From Craspedostauros australis (Eukaryota > Bacillariophyta > Bacillariophyceae > Mastogloiales > Achnanthaceae): 64,000 nt of DNA. Positions 30,022 through 39,835 of this stretch are shown in pieces (within the stretch, counting starts at the first letter, position 1; the number at the start of each line of letters is the position of its first letter). The stretch lies in NCBI GenBank assembly GCA_026770025.1, contig JAMXDE010000013.1, positions 682,001 through 746,000 of the forward strand, written 5' to 3'. Position numbers and translations under genes: made by a program. The notes below the pieces were generated by a model. That model worked only from the letters and a program-made list of their open reading frames with translations. It searched no databases and was not told the origin of the DNA.

Positions 30022-31038
30022 CTTGTTTGTTTGTTGTTGTGTTGATACTCTGGTTGTTGCTGTGATTGAACGTTGCAGAGTTTGCAAAGTTTGAGATTGT
30101 GAGATGAAGGAGGAGTTGAGAGTGGAAGTTGATTTGAGTTGATGAAATGGAGATTGACGACGAGGACAACCAGTCGATTCGAGCAGTAGGAAGAGCGTTG
30201 TAGAGGGAAGGCGCACGCCAAGGATGCGAGTGAGAAAGGCTGACACTTGCCACTACCAGTACTATTCCACGTACAAGCTACGTGTGCGAGTACAAATGCA
30301 TCATCACACGTTACAAATCCTCACGTTGGGTACTGATCGGTTCGCCTCTCTTGCGAAATTTGAGCGATGGAATTCCGGCGTGGGCGAGTCCGCGAGATCC
30401 CGGAAACACCACCCGGCGCGTCGTGTGGGAACGGTATTTAGGAGGAGACAAGCCCAACAAGGTTGCTATGCGCGGCGAAGCGAGGACTGCGTGGTTTGTT
30501 GGAAGTCACTATGGGAATAGACGGTTTAATGGACGTTATTGATGAAGATCATTCTCCCTTTCGAAATGTCGCCAACAACCAACACATGAACACAACCACG
30601 AACAATGACATCCTGTCGTGGAACAGGCGGCTCACTCGTCAAGCAATGCCAATGACGTTGTTGATGGCATCGGCAATGGCATTGGCAACGGTCGAGACAC
30701 ATGGGAAAGACGAGACAGGTAACACTCTCGTCGGCACTGTGTTTAGCACCACGCCATGCTCTCCATCGTATGGCACCATGAACATCTGCATGTTGCCAAT
30801 CCCGCGCTTTGTAATGTTGATAAGACTGCAATTCTAATGGTATTGGTGGATGACGGCATTCTGCCTCCAATTCTTCTTGTTTGTTGCGATCGCGCCATAC
30901 CATTGCACAACGTCACTTCCAACACTTTCATGTGCGAGCGTTGACGTGCGTCATGATGATGAGTGGCGGTATTGATGGAGAGGTGATGTGGATGTCGGCG
31001 ATGCGGTCACCACAACTGTTGCGACTCGATCACAAGCT
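30022..31038. other. Upstream region of SIT / 3' region of the acyl-AMP ligase fusion
   Basis: About 1 kb. The SIT transcript reads leftward from here, so the stretch should contain its promoter and 5' leader. No specific regulatory motif can be assigned by eye, and no gene is supported. Confidence 0.55.
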
Positions 31039-34000
31039 TCACACGATGTCCACCTCCTCTCCACAGTGATCACTTGGAGCAAGCGACTCTGCGGATTCGC
31101 GATCTTCGTCCTCCAGCGATACTGGTGCGTCAGACGTTGTGCAATCCTGGCCTTTGGCCGATGGTTGGCTGTCGGTGATCATCTTCCCTGCGGCATGCTC
31201 AACCAATGAAGTCGTAGTTGGAGCAGTCGCCGGTCCCTTTCTCATCAGCACGAAGGACGATGGATGCATCACACCATCGATGTACGAGGTTCCCAATGTC
31301 ACCTTCGAGAACACACCCGAGTGACCGTTGACGATGCAATCGTCGATCACAGCGCCATCTGCGAATGTGATGTACGAGGCTTCGTAGACGCGGAATCCGA
31401 AGTATAGCAACCGTCCTTGGACATCGGCGCCGCGGAACCGCAATACCGATTTCATCATGGGTGTGCCACAAAGCACTGCAACGAAAGACCAATCATGAAT
31501 CGAGTTGCAGACTGATTGGTAGATCGCGTACAGCGCAAGGCTCCAAGGGACCTCGTGCTTGACACCACCGACCAGTGCGATGGACTCGACAACTCGCAAG
31601 AGTCCTTGCCAGATGATGTCCTGAATGACGATGCAAATCACGACCACCGGAACCGCATCAAACGATGTTTGTGGTTTGATCACGTTCATCCACAGTTCAT
31701 AGGATGGAATGAAGCTAGCCGCCGCCACGACGAGTACGACAGCGTAGAGCAGCGTCGTGTTGGTATGGTATTGCAAGGTCTGCCAGAAGCTGAGAGGATG
31801 GTTCCTTGGATGATGGTCGTCATTGATCATGTCGTTGGTGACGTCTGTATCCGGAGTGATCAATGATTTTTGGATCGTCACGCCGGGGGCGCACGTGAGC
31901 TTCATGCTGACACTGCTGTCCTCAACCTTGGTCATCTTGTATTCGCCATCCTCTTCAACATCGATGTTGCAAAAGGAGATGAAGGATCTTCTGACCGTGA
32001 CGAGATCGAGCTTGGATGGGGGGAAGCAACCTGCCACCACCTTGGATGAGATATCGATGTCCATGCCGTGGGCCATCAGCACAAGATTCCACATCACCGA
32101 GTTGAATGTGAGGTCGAATAGCAGCGTCGCTCCAAGGCGAAAGTGATAGTCGCATGCCCAGTTGGCGAAGTCTGTCAGAACACCTGCCCGTGCAGCACCT
32201 GGCCGCTTCTTGCCGATCAGCGCCCACTTCAAGATGATACTCGTAATCAGCAAGACTACGGATGTGAGCATGGCGATGGATATCCAGGAGAGGAGCCCCG
32301 TGTATCTCCACTCTGCATGACCACCTCCCATCAAGATATCCACGAGTAGGAAGCAGCCGAAGGCGAAGTATAGCTCAAAAAACAACCACAGCATCTTCAT
32401 CGTTCCCAATGCCATCCACCCGTACCTACTGCTGCCGTTGCTGTCAGTGGCAGGAGATTGAGTGCGTGGGTTTGATGCCGCGTTCTTGGATCCATCACCA
32501 TCGCAAAGAGCATCAGTACCACTCACCGCGCCTGCTGTGGTAGGATCGATGAATCCTGGATTGCCTCTGATCGTGGTGTTGGACGGGGCTTGAGCGCCCT
32601 CGGCCAGCACCGAGATGGGTTGCACTTTGCAGTTGGAGCCGACCTTGGCACCAGGAAGTAAGGCGCCCCTGATTGATGCGTGGGATCCGACTTGAATCTG
32701 GCGGAACCTCATGCTGGGACCTTGCTCCTTGTCCTTCCATGGGCCGAAAACTCGGCATCGGATGGGGGTGGAGATGGTTGCATGTTCGCCAATCTTCACC
32801 AAGTCGAATTCACGCACGCATGCGTTGATGATGCATGATGGATGCACGTCGACACCCATCAAATAGTAGAACAGCACCATCACGGGTGTTCCCATGATCA
32901 GCCGACCGACGAACTGCTCCCATACGTGCATCAGCCGGTCGACGAACCACCATCTGAGGAAGTAGATGTTGGCCAAGTTGGTATGTCCTTCCCTGTACCG
33001 GCCAATGACGATCCACTTGGCGAGAATCACCTCCGCTGTGAGAGTCATAGCCCAGGTTATGATGACCAAGGGATACAGCACCCACGCTTGCCGAGATAGG
33101 AACCCAGAATCATCGTTGCTTGCGATCGCCTTTCCAACTTCGAATGCTGGGACGATGGGGAGCGCGAAGATGAAGAGGATCATTATCGCGCCGATGACCT
33201 GGAAGGCTGTGGACACTGTCGAAGAAAGCGGCTTCTCGTTGGGGATGGTGGCAAGCCGTTTGAGAAATGAGAGTTTGATTGGCAGTGACTGCCCAGCCGA
33301 TGCTTCCAGGAACGCCTTCAAGTCGCCGACTGATGGATAGATCTCGAAGCAGTTGGGAGGAATCGTCACGTTGTACCGTTGAGATAGAGATTGTCGAAGC
33401 TCGAGCTCCATCATGGAGGACAGTCCAATATCTTCCCATTTCTCGTTGCCTCTGATTTCTGATGCTGTGACGGTTTTCACAACCTCGTAGAAGTCCATGT
33501 CTCTGATTTGGAAATCCTGGATGCTGGATGCCCTCAACGAGAGGCGCTTGGATTGGCTTGCAAGGTTGCCATTCTGTGTGCTGAAGAAGTGCGACTTCTC
33601 GATCACGTCCAGCACCATCTTCTGCGTCCCATCATGCAGGCGTTGTCGATTTTGGCGTCTCTGGATCTTGCCGCTCGTTGTTTTGGAGATGGTGCGTTCT
33701 TTGACGGCGGCGACTGTTGCCGGTGTCAACCCAATCTGTTCGATCACCGCCTTCCTGACCTGTTGGCAGACTGCCGCGGCATCGTCCGCATGGGTCGATC
33801 GGATCTCAAAGACGATCTCCAGCTGTCCGTCGTTGCCTGTTTCATCTGATGAAAACGCCGCAACGCAGCCTGGACGGACGGCGGACGACGCCTCCTCTAC
33901 GGCATGCTCAACATCCTGCGGGTAGTAGTTGACACCACTGACGATGATGATGTCTTTCTTGCGACCGCAGATGTAGAGATAATCATCTTGGTAGAAGCCG

Positions 34001-35739
34001 TAGTCACCGGTTCGAAGGTAGGCCGTGGCCGGAACTTGGGTGTTGCCACTCTTCCCGCTGGCGTCTTCACTGGATGGATCCTCCTTCAAGGCAGCTTGGA
34101 ATGTGTCGGCGGTGAGCTGGGCTTGGTTGTAGTACCCGGCTGCGACTGAGGCTCCGGCGATCCAGATCTCCCCAGTCACATTGTCTGGACGTTGCACGCA
34201 GGTGTCTGGATCCACAATGATTATGTTGATCGAACTGTGCAGATTGCAGCGTTCAGCGATGGCTACGAATGGCTGGAGATCTTCACCTTCGCGGATGGCT
34301 GACAGATGGAATCCATGATTGAAACTCACACCAACCACATTCTCTGCGAGTCCATACCCAGCCACAAACCATTCCTCGCGCAGCCCGTATGAGCAGAATG
34401 CAGAATAGAACTGCCTTTCTGTGTCCAGCCGTGCTGGTTCCGCGGCATTTTGCAGATGATACACGTTAGATAGGTCAAGGTTCGGGATGGGATGAACTTT
34501 CCCATTCTCTTTGCTCTTCGCCTCGTTGAACTTGCGCGTTGCAAGACGGTAGCCAAAGTCAGGGGCGGCGCTGAAATGGCATTTGTGCTGCGACATGAGA
34601 TCGATCCAGAGCAGCGGGTTGCGAATGAATGAGACCGGTGATATCATGTGGACACGGAAGGCACCGGACAAAGGCGCAATGGCCAGCTGGATCAGGCCCA
34701 TGTCATGGTACTGCGGCAGCCATGAGCATGCCGTGAATCGCTTTGGCATTTTGTCTCTATCACAGAGATCATTTTCGATGCACGTCAAACAACTGCCATG
34801 GATAAGTTCGATGTTGGCCCTGAGTGCGTCATGGGTCACCATGACACCTTTGGGGTTGCCGGTACTACCAGACGTGTACTGGAGGAAGGCGAGGTCCGAA
34901 CCATTGGTAGCTGGCTCATCGAAGGAAGGTGGCGGCGATGACGAGCGGCCAGAGATGAGGTTGGAAAGGAAACCTTTCTTGTCTTGCTTGAGGTTGCTCT
35001 TGTTCTTGTCGGTGATGAACGGATCGTGACGGATGATGCGGTCCGTGACTTGGTACTTCACTCCACTCGGCCACATGGCACGACTCTTGGACGCTGGGTT
35101 GGCGCGATCGACGGCTCGAAGGAGATTGATGGATGTTTGGGTGAGGATGAGTGCTGGAGCGCAATCCTCGATCACCATGTTCATCTTGGTGAGCGACTTG
35201 ACGAGCGGCGGTCCTGGAGGGTAGACCAGCACGGCTGTCACTCCTGCACGGAGACATCCCAAGAAGACGGCGAAGAAATGAAGTCCGAAGTCGTAGCAGA
35301 GAACGACACGGTCGCCTTTGTTAACGCCCCACTTGTTGCGGATGAGGTGTGCGCAGTGTCCTGCTTCATCCCACAATTGCCGGAAAGTGGAGTTGTTGGT
35401 CGGTTTACCTTTGCCGTCGTACCAAGTAGAGAAGACGGTGTCGGACTTGAGTTCGACGATGAACTTGATATGTTCGAGGAAGGTCTTGTCTTTGATGGAT
35501 TGCTGGATTTGATCGTGCTCAGAGTTGTTGGAATGGGTTGTAGCATGAACATGAGCATGAGCTTGGGATAGAGCAGAAGAGGGCTTGATCAAGCCAGCTT
35601 CGATGTTGTGAGCCGCGTCGGCGACTTCGTGATTGTCGTGGGTGACTTGCGTGGGAGGAACGTGGGTCAGGTTGTCATGAGTATCCCCTGAGGCGGGATG
35701 TTCTTCATCGGTGGTCATAGATCGGGTGTTCATGTTCAT
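31039..35739 (-). CDS. Fatty acyl-AMP ligase / acyl carrier / membrane hexapeptide-repeat fusion
   Basis: A single frame of 1566 residues. Residues 80-710 are an adenylate-forming domain with LQYTSGSTGNPKG (about 287-298), SWLPQYHDMGL (a fatty acyl-AMP ligase hallmark), RTGDYG, GRKKDIIIVSG and the C-terminal catalytic lysine in SKTTSGKIQRR. Residues 745-815 are a carrier domain with the phosphopantetheine serine in IGLSSMMELE. The rest alternates hydrophobic helices with left-handed beta-helix-like stretches (for example about 995-1090 and near 1480-1530), resembling the terminal region of poly-lysine-synthetase-type NRPSs. Expected chemistry: activate a fatty or other carboxylic acid as acyl-AMP, load it on the carrier, and pass it to an acceptor at a membrane. 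Donor and acceptor are unknown. The leader contains a 12-bp tandem repeat. Start could also be the Met at residue 8. Confidence 0.88.
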   Translation of the reverse strand: MNMNTRSMTTDEEHPASGDTHDNLTHVPPTQVTHDNHEVADAAHNIEAGLIKPSSALSQAHAHVHATTHSNNSEHDQIQQSIKDKTFLEHIKFIVELKSDTVFSTWYDGKGKPTNNSTFRQLWDEAGHCAHLIRNKWGVNKGDRVVLCYDFGLHFFAVFLGCLRAGVTAVLVYPPGPPLVKSLTKMNMVIEDCAPALILTQTSINLLRAVDRANPASKSRAMWPSGVKYQVTDRIIRHDPFITDKNKSNLKQDKKGFLSNLISGRSSSPPPSFDEPATNGSDLAFLQYTSGSTGNPKGVMVTHDALRANIELIHGSCLTCIENDLCDRDKMPKRFTACSWLPQYHDMGLIQLAIAPLSGAFRVHMISPVSFIRNPLLWIDLMSQHKCHFSAAPDFGYRLATRKFNEAKSKENGKVHPIPNLDLSNVYHLQNAAEPARLDTERQFYSAFCSYGLREEWFVAGYGLAENVVGVSFNHGFHLSAIREGEDLQPFVAIAERCNLHSSINIIIVDPDTCVQRPDNVTGEIWIAGASVAAGYYNQAQLTADTFQAALKEDPSSEDASGKSGNTQVPATAYLRTGDYGFYQDDYLYICGRKKDIIIVSGVNYYPQDVEHAVEEASSAVRPGCVAAFSSDETGNDGQLEIVFEIRSTHADDAAAVCQQVRKAVIEQIGLTPATVAAVKERTISKTTSGKIQRRQNRQRLHDGTQKMVLDVIEKSHFFSTQNGNLASQSKRLSLRASSIQDFQIRDMDFYEVVKTVTASEIRGNEKWEDIGLSSMMELELRQSLSQRYNVTIPPNCFEIYPSVGDLKAFLEASAGQSLPIKLSFLKRLATIPNEKPLSSTVSTAFQVIGAIMILFIFALPIVPAFEVGKAIASNDDSGFLSRQAWVLYPLVIITWAMTLTAEVILAKWIVIGRYREGHTNLANIYFLRWWFVDRLMHVWEQFVGRLIMGTPVMVLFYYLMGVDVHPSCIINACVREFDLVKIGEHATISTPIRCRVFGPWKDKEQGPSMRFRQIQVGSHASIRGALLPGAKVGSNCKVQPISVLAEGAQAPSNTTIRGNPGFIDPTTAGAVSGTDALCDGDGSKNAASNPRTQSPATDSNGSSRYGWMALGTMKMLWLFFELYFAFGCFLLVDILMGGGHAEWRYTGLLSWISIAMLTSVVLLITSIILKWALIGKKRPGAARAGVLTDFANWACDYHFRLGATLLFDLTFNSVMWNLVLMAHGMDIDISSKVVAGCFPPSKLDLVTVRRSFISFCNIDVEEDGEYKMTKVEDSSVSMKLTCAPGVTIQKSLITPDTDVTNDMINDDHHPRNHPLSFWQTLQYHTNTTLLYAVVLVVAAASFIPSYELWMNVIKPQTSFDAVPVVVICIVIQDIIWQGLLRVVESIALVGGVKHEVPWSLALYAIYQSVCNSIHDWSFVAVLCGTPMMKSVLRFRGADVQGRLLYFGFRVYEASYITFADGAVIDDCIVNGHSGVFSKVTLGTSYIDGVMHPSSFVLMRKGPATAPTTTSLVEHAAGKMITDSQPSAKGQDCTTSDAPVSLEDEDRESAESLAPSDHCGEEVDIV

Positions 35740-36566
35740 GTTGGTGTTAGTGTGGGTGCTATGGTACTGTGTTGTTGATCAGTGTTTACTTGCTTGCTTA
35801 CTTGCTTGCTTACTTGCTTGCTTACTTCCTTGTTGCTGTTATTGCATTTTATGAACTGTGGGTCTCGAGAGTGAAAGCAATCCAGTCTTCACCTGTCATG
35901 AATATCAGGTAAGTGCACGTGAAATGTAGCACTGGCTGCGATGAACGCGGTCACAATCAAGGTCTATCACGAGTTCAGTAGGACAGAACGAATACTCCGA
36001 AGTCGAGTTCACACATTGTGATGGCTGGTGGCCATGTTTCTGAACAGTGGTAACATGTTTGGAGTGTGACCTGATGGTTGCTTTGTATGGCGCTCTCTCT
36101 CTCTGGAGAGAGACAGCAGAGTAGCCACGGGAGTATTACTCCACGATCACGATCAGATTCGATTGCCGCAGTGCATGGCATTTCGCTGGTGCGGAGCTGA
36201 CCTACGAGATCTTTGGCCAATGCGCAGGATCGGCCAGACATTTGGTTTCGGAAGAGGGTGCCTTCATTGGGAATAGCCACCACAAACCTCTTGGGGATTT
36301 TTATGGCGACCATTCAGCTTTTGGCGACGATATGGTTCGTGACTGAACATTCCCGTGTAATCAGAACAAGGAAGTGAACAAAAAGAACAACACGAAACCA
36401 TGATGCTGGTACTATTTTGTGTTGGTGATGTTCTGGGGACACACTGGTTGTTTGTGTTCCTTCTATCGCCGATCTTCGCCATGGCGATGATCCACACAAC
36501 CGGCAACCAACATGATCACGCGGCCACCTGCTCTCACAACATCGTCACCTGCTGGCAGCAGAGTTC
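35740..36566. promoter_or_regulatory. Divergent spacer between the acyl-AMP ligase fusion and the BT1 transporter
   Basis: 827 bases separate two genes transcribed away from each other, so both promoters should lie here. ACTTGCTTGCTT is repeated three times at 35788-35823 near the left gene. A CT-rich palindromic run occurs near 36095-36115. No factor site can be named. Confidence 0.55.
35788..35823. repeat. Three tandem 12-bp units (ACTTGCTTGCTT)
   Basis: Three perfect copies lie 50-85 bases upstream of the acyl-AMP ligase start codon, probably within its 5' leader. Confidence 0.85.
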
Positions 36567-38681
36567 ATGACATGTGGACTTGCAGCAACGGCTCCCATCA
36601 CCATCGTCATGCAGTACTCAAGAGTTCAGAATCCTTCTCCGCATTCGCCCTCGCAGCATCATGACTTGGAGCACCGCGCGTTCGGAGATGATGCGGATCT
36701 GACCGAATGCGACAGCTCGGACATGGCGACAGCGGCACTTGATCAGCAAGGTCATGATCAGCATCCTCGTCATCGCTATGCCATTGATGGAACTGGCCAT
36801 GATGAACAGGAGTATCTGGACCATCAAAAGCCAGCTGTGATCAAATCGGAACTGGAAATGGCGTGCACAAGCGCACTGCACAGCACTGTCTGCTCCCGAC
36901 GTTCGTTGAATGCGACTGATATGGACGATCGCTGCAATGAACTGCGAGCAGTACGGCACAACGACAAAGACGAGCCGCAACCACAAGAGGAAGATCAGCA
37001 ACACAAGAACGAAGCGCACCGGCGAGAGTTACAGCTGTGGCGTTCTTCCAACGTTGGAATTCCGCTTTGCTTTCTCTACGTTGGCCTGGTGCAAGGACTC
37101 TTGTACCCGCTGATCAATGTCTACCCGTTGCAACTCAACGCATCCGAAGCACAGCAGGCCACCATCTGGTTGCTGAAGGGACTGCCCAGCTGCTTCAAGA
37201 TCTTCTTTGGTTTCCTCAGCGACAACGTGCCCATCTGCGGCTACCGTCGCAAACCTTACATGTTCATCGGATGGACGATCTCGTGCATCAGCATGCTTTC
37301 GTTGCTCCTGCTGTCGGATCTCACTTTGGAACGACAGGCGCAAGCTTCATTGAATGCAACGCAATCATTCGATGATGCCGAAATGCGTGACGCAGATGAT
37401 GCCGCAACAATGCCAATCGCGGCGCACGAACTCGTCATTGTCCCACCAAATGCACCCAGCATGCCCCTGCTCTGCGTCACCGTCTTCATCTGGGCCATGG
37501 GCATTTGGCTCGCCGATGTTATGGGAGATAGTCTCATCGCTGAAAAAGCCAAGTACGAACCCAAGGATCAACGTGGCAACTTGCAGGTGCTTTGCTATCT
37601 GTGCCGTGGAATTGGCATGGGCGTCACAACGCCCATCAGCGCGCTGTGCTACAATTTGCCATCGGGACCCCAATGGATCATCACGGCGATCGCATGCCTC
37701 CCAATCACCTTGATTCCATTTCTCTACAACCTCCACGATCGCAACGTCCATCGCGATGCGGCGGGAGCGGACGGATTCGGAACCTTCCACCAACGCCTCC
37801 AATCCTTGTGGCACACCGCCTGTTCACACAGTGTCTACCAACCCATGGCCTTCGTCTATATCTACGTCGTCTCGTACGTCTACAACGACGCGTGGAAGCA
37901 GTTTCTCACATCCGTCCTCCTCTTCACACCCAACCAACTGAACGCGCTGACGTTCGCGGCCGGCATCATGACGTGCGTCGGCGTCGTGCTGTACAAGTGC
38001 GTCCTCTATCGGTACAGCTGGCGGTACATGTTCCTGGCCGGCATCTGGATCAACGGCGTCTTCTCGTTGCTGCAGCTGCTGCTCATCGCGGGCAAGGCGT
38101 CGTTCTTGTTTGCGCTGGGCGACGAAGGCGTGCGCGATTTCGTGCTGGGATCGCAGTACATCCCCTTCTGCGTGCTGATGGTGAACCTCGTGCCCAGCAA
38201 CATCGAAGGCGCGAGCTACGCCTTGTTCACGACGACGTGGAACGTGGCGGATTCGCTGTGCGAGTCGTTGAGCACGATGCTGTTGGGCATTTGGGATGTG
38301 AGCAAACCGGCGCTGGAAGCCGGTGATCTGTCGGGATTGACGAAGCTGACGGTGTTGACGAGCGCGTTGCAGCTGCTGCCCCTGTTGGTGATCGGGTACA
38401 TGCCGCATTCGGTGGACGATCTGTTGGGAAAGCAGCGCGGTTACGAGCGGGCGCCGACGAAGGACAGCGATGGTTTCTTGGATGAAGACGTCGATGTTGG
38501 CATCGACACGAGCGCGAGCGCGAAGGTGGATCACAACGACGCTGGTACCGATGCGTCGCAATCCTCTCGCAGCACGATGGGTGGGGTGCTGTATCTCGGT
38601 GGCACCTTCTTGTCGTTGTTGCTGGCAATCTTCATCGGGGTGATGAATATCATCCAACCAGGTTGGATGGGTGAGAGTTGA
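36567..38681 (+). CDS. BT1-family (folate/biopterin-type) membrane transporter
   Basis: The frame has 704 residues. Residues 1-150 are polar and low-complexity. The membrane part follows, with about twelve helices. Its first third reads FLYVGLVQGLLYPLINVYPL and then GLPSCFKIFFGFLSDNVPICGYRRKPYMFIGW, the defining block of the BT1 family (W/S-FKIF-GFLSD..P..GYRRKPYM). Further on are a D-x-x-x-D helix (WLADVMGDSLIAEKA) and PSNIEGASYALFTTTWN. Characterised relatives carry folates, biopterin or S-adenosylmethionine, and photosynthetic members can be plastidial. No clear plastid presequence is seen here. A polar Asp/Ala-rich loop near residues 265-290 interrupts the helices. The start is uncertain: 36567 and 36609 are both possible. 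Confidence 0.9.
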   Translation: MTCGLAATAPITIVMQYSRVQNPSPHSPSQHHDLEHRAFGDDADLTECDSSDMATAALDQQGHDQHPRHRYAIDGTGHDEQEYLDHQKPAVIKSELEMACTSALHSTVCSRRSLNATDMDDRCNELRAVRHNDKDEPQPQEEDQQHKNEAHRRELQLWRSSNVGIPLCFLYVGLVQGLLYPLINVYPLQLNASEAQQATIWLLKGLPSCFKIFFGFLSDNVPICGYRRKPYMFIGWTISCISMLSLLLLSDLTLERQAQASLNATQSFDDAEMRDADDAATMPIAAHELVIVPPNAPSMPLLCVTVFIWAMGIWLADVMGDSLIAEKAKYEPKDQRGNLQVLCYLCRGIGMGVTTPISALCYNLPSGPQWIITAIACLPITLIPFLYNLHDRNVHRDAAGADGFGTFHQRLQSLWHTACSHSVYQPMAFVYIYVVSYVYNDAWKQFLTSVLLFTPNQLNALTFAAGIMTCVGVVLYKCVLYRYSWRYMFLAGIWINGVFSLLQLLLIAGKASFLFALGDEGVRDFVLGSQYIPFCVLMVNLVPSNIEGASYALFTTTWNVADSLCESLSTMLLGIWDVSKPALEAGDLSGLTKLTVLTSALQLLPLLVIGYMPHSVDDLLGKQRGYERAPTKDSDGFLDEDVDVGIDTSASAKVDHNDAGTDASQSSRSTMGGVLYLGGTFLSLLLAIFIGVMNIIQPGWMGES

Positions 38682-39039
38682 AACCGATGCACGGGCACGC
38701 GAAGGGGGTGAGTACATACAATAGGTTACAAATGCGAATAGACTACGGGCAGTGTACGTATGAGTAGTCGTACGTACGTGTAGAGTGTAATGTAATAGCA
38801 TAGATCGCTATTATTATTATGTTCTACGATAGACAAGACAGACAATATATTATAGTAGGCCGCAGGCCATTACACCATATACTACAAGCTTGAAGTACGA
38901 ATGGCGAGCGCTGTAGACTCGGAGTATGTAAGTGTGTTACCGTCGAGTCCTACTACTGCTTTACTCTTGTGGTATGATGTTGACTGTCTACGCCCACGCT
39001 GTTGTCATTGCCGTGACCACGCTTCCGTTTGCATGTCTC
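38682..39039. other. Tail-to-tail spacer with ATT repeats
   Basis: Holds the 3' ends of the BT1 transporter and of the small minus-strand gene. It contains a TTATTATTATT run near 38809-38820. No gene seen. Confidence 0.55.
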
Positions 39040-39372
39040 TCATTCGATCATGGATGATGGCTCGGTCTTCTGCAATGCCTTGACGTTCTCTGACGACCAC
39101 AGCGCCAACTGTTCCATGCTCTGTCCCAAACCTGAAAACAAGGCATCGTTCTTCTTCTTTTGGCGACGTTTCTTGGGTTTGGCCTTCGCTGGCTCCCGCG
39201 TCCACGTAACGACGACATCGCTATCGCTATTCTGCTGCCGCCGCAAGACCTTGAGCATCTTCCGTTCCAACGGCGACAGCAACGGCTTGGCCGTGTACTT
39301 CAATCGCTTGATCAAGGCCTTGCGTTGCCGTGGCGTGCAACCATCCACAACCTCTTGTGCTTGTTTGTCCAT
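39040..39372 (-). CDS. Small basic protein of unknown function
   Basis: The protein has 110 residues from MDKQAQEVVDGCTPRQRK. It has two short basic helices (QRKALIKRLKYTAKPLL, LERKMLKVLRRQQ) and a lysine cluster, KPKKRRQKKK, that looks like a nuclear localisation signal. The C-terminal 30 residues could form a helix. I do not recognise the family. The frame continues open upstream to 39462, but that part is antisense to the neighbouring gene, and the ATG at 39372 lies just outside it. Its start codon is only 15 bases from that of the divergent C1-like gene. Confidence 0.6.
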   Translation of the reverse strand: MDKQAQEVVDGCTPRQRKALIKRLKYTAKPLLSPLERKMLKVLRRQQNSDSDVVVTWTREPAKAKPKKRRQKKKNDALFSGLGQSMEQLALWSSENVKALQKTEPSSMIE

Positions 39373-39387
39373 AGTTTCAAAAAAAAA

Positions 39388-39810
39388 ATGGCAGAAGACA
39401 CGATTGAAGCGATGGAACGTGGATCGTCGTGTCGACATCCCGTGCATCAGCATGCGTTTCAAACGACGCGCGTTCTATTCGCAGTGCAATGCGTCGCCTG
39501 CGACGAGACGATGCGCGGGGCCGACAGCGTGCGATGCATCCTATGTGGGCAGTACGCACATCGTCGTTGCGCGTTCAGCGGCGCATGGTCGCAGGAACGG
39601 CATTGTCAAGCCGCAGACCAACACAAGTTGAATCCGCTGGCCATGCTGTCGTCCGTCTCGGCCAGACTGCGCCAATCGCTGGTTGCGGCGGCCTTCATGC
39701 CATTGTCATCCAATCGGCAACCACACATCGACGACGACAGCGATAACAGTGACAAGCAGAATTGGACGTGGAGCGCAACGGGGCCACCACCACACTGGGG
39801 TGGTCCATGA
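39388..39810 (+). CDS. Small C1-like zinc-finger protein
   Basis: The protein has 140 residues from MAEDTIEAME. Residues 16-62 have the spacing of a C1 (protein kinase C type) zinc finger: H-x-H-x-F, then C-x-x-C, C-x-x-C, H and C in HQHAF...CVACDETM...CILCGQYAHRRC. C1 domains bind lipids or act as protein contacts. Nothing else enzymatic is present. The second half is Ser/Asp-rich with a short Trp/Pro tail (WTWSATGPPPHWGGP). The gene is packed between neighbours: 15 bases from the start of the gene on its left and 25 bases before the stop of the convergent coiled-coil gene on its right. An upstream in-frame ATG at 39160 would run across the divergent gene and is unlikely. Confidence 0.7.
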   Translation: MAEDTIEAMERGSSCRHPVHQHAFQTTRVLFAVQCVACDETMRGADSVRCILCGQYAHRRCAFSGAWSQERHCQAADQHKLNPLAMLSSVSARLRQSLVAAAFMPLSSNRQPHIDDDSDNSDKQNWTWSATGPPPHWGGP

Positions 39811-39835
39811 AAATATAATGGAATACATCACAGTA

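Noticed and set aside
28348-30045. 565-codon plus-strand frame opposite SIT
   Set aside because: Gly/Glu/Asp/Val-rich mirror of a strongly codon-biased gene; no domain.
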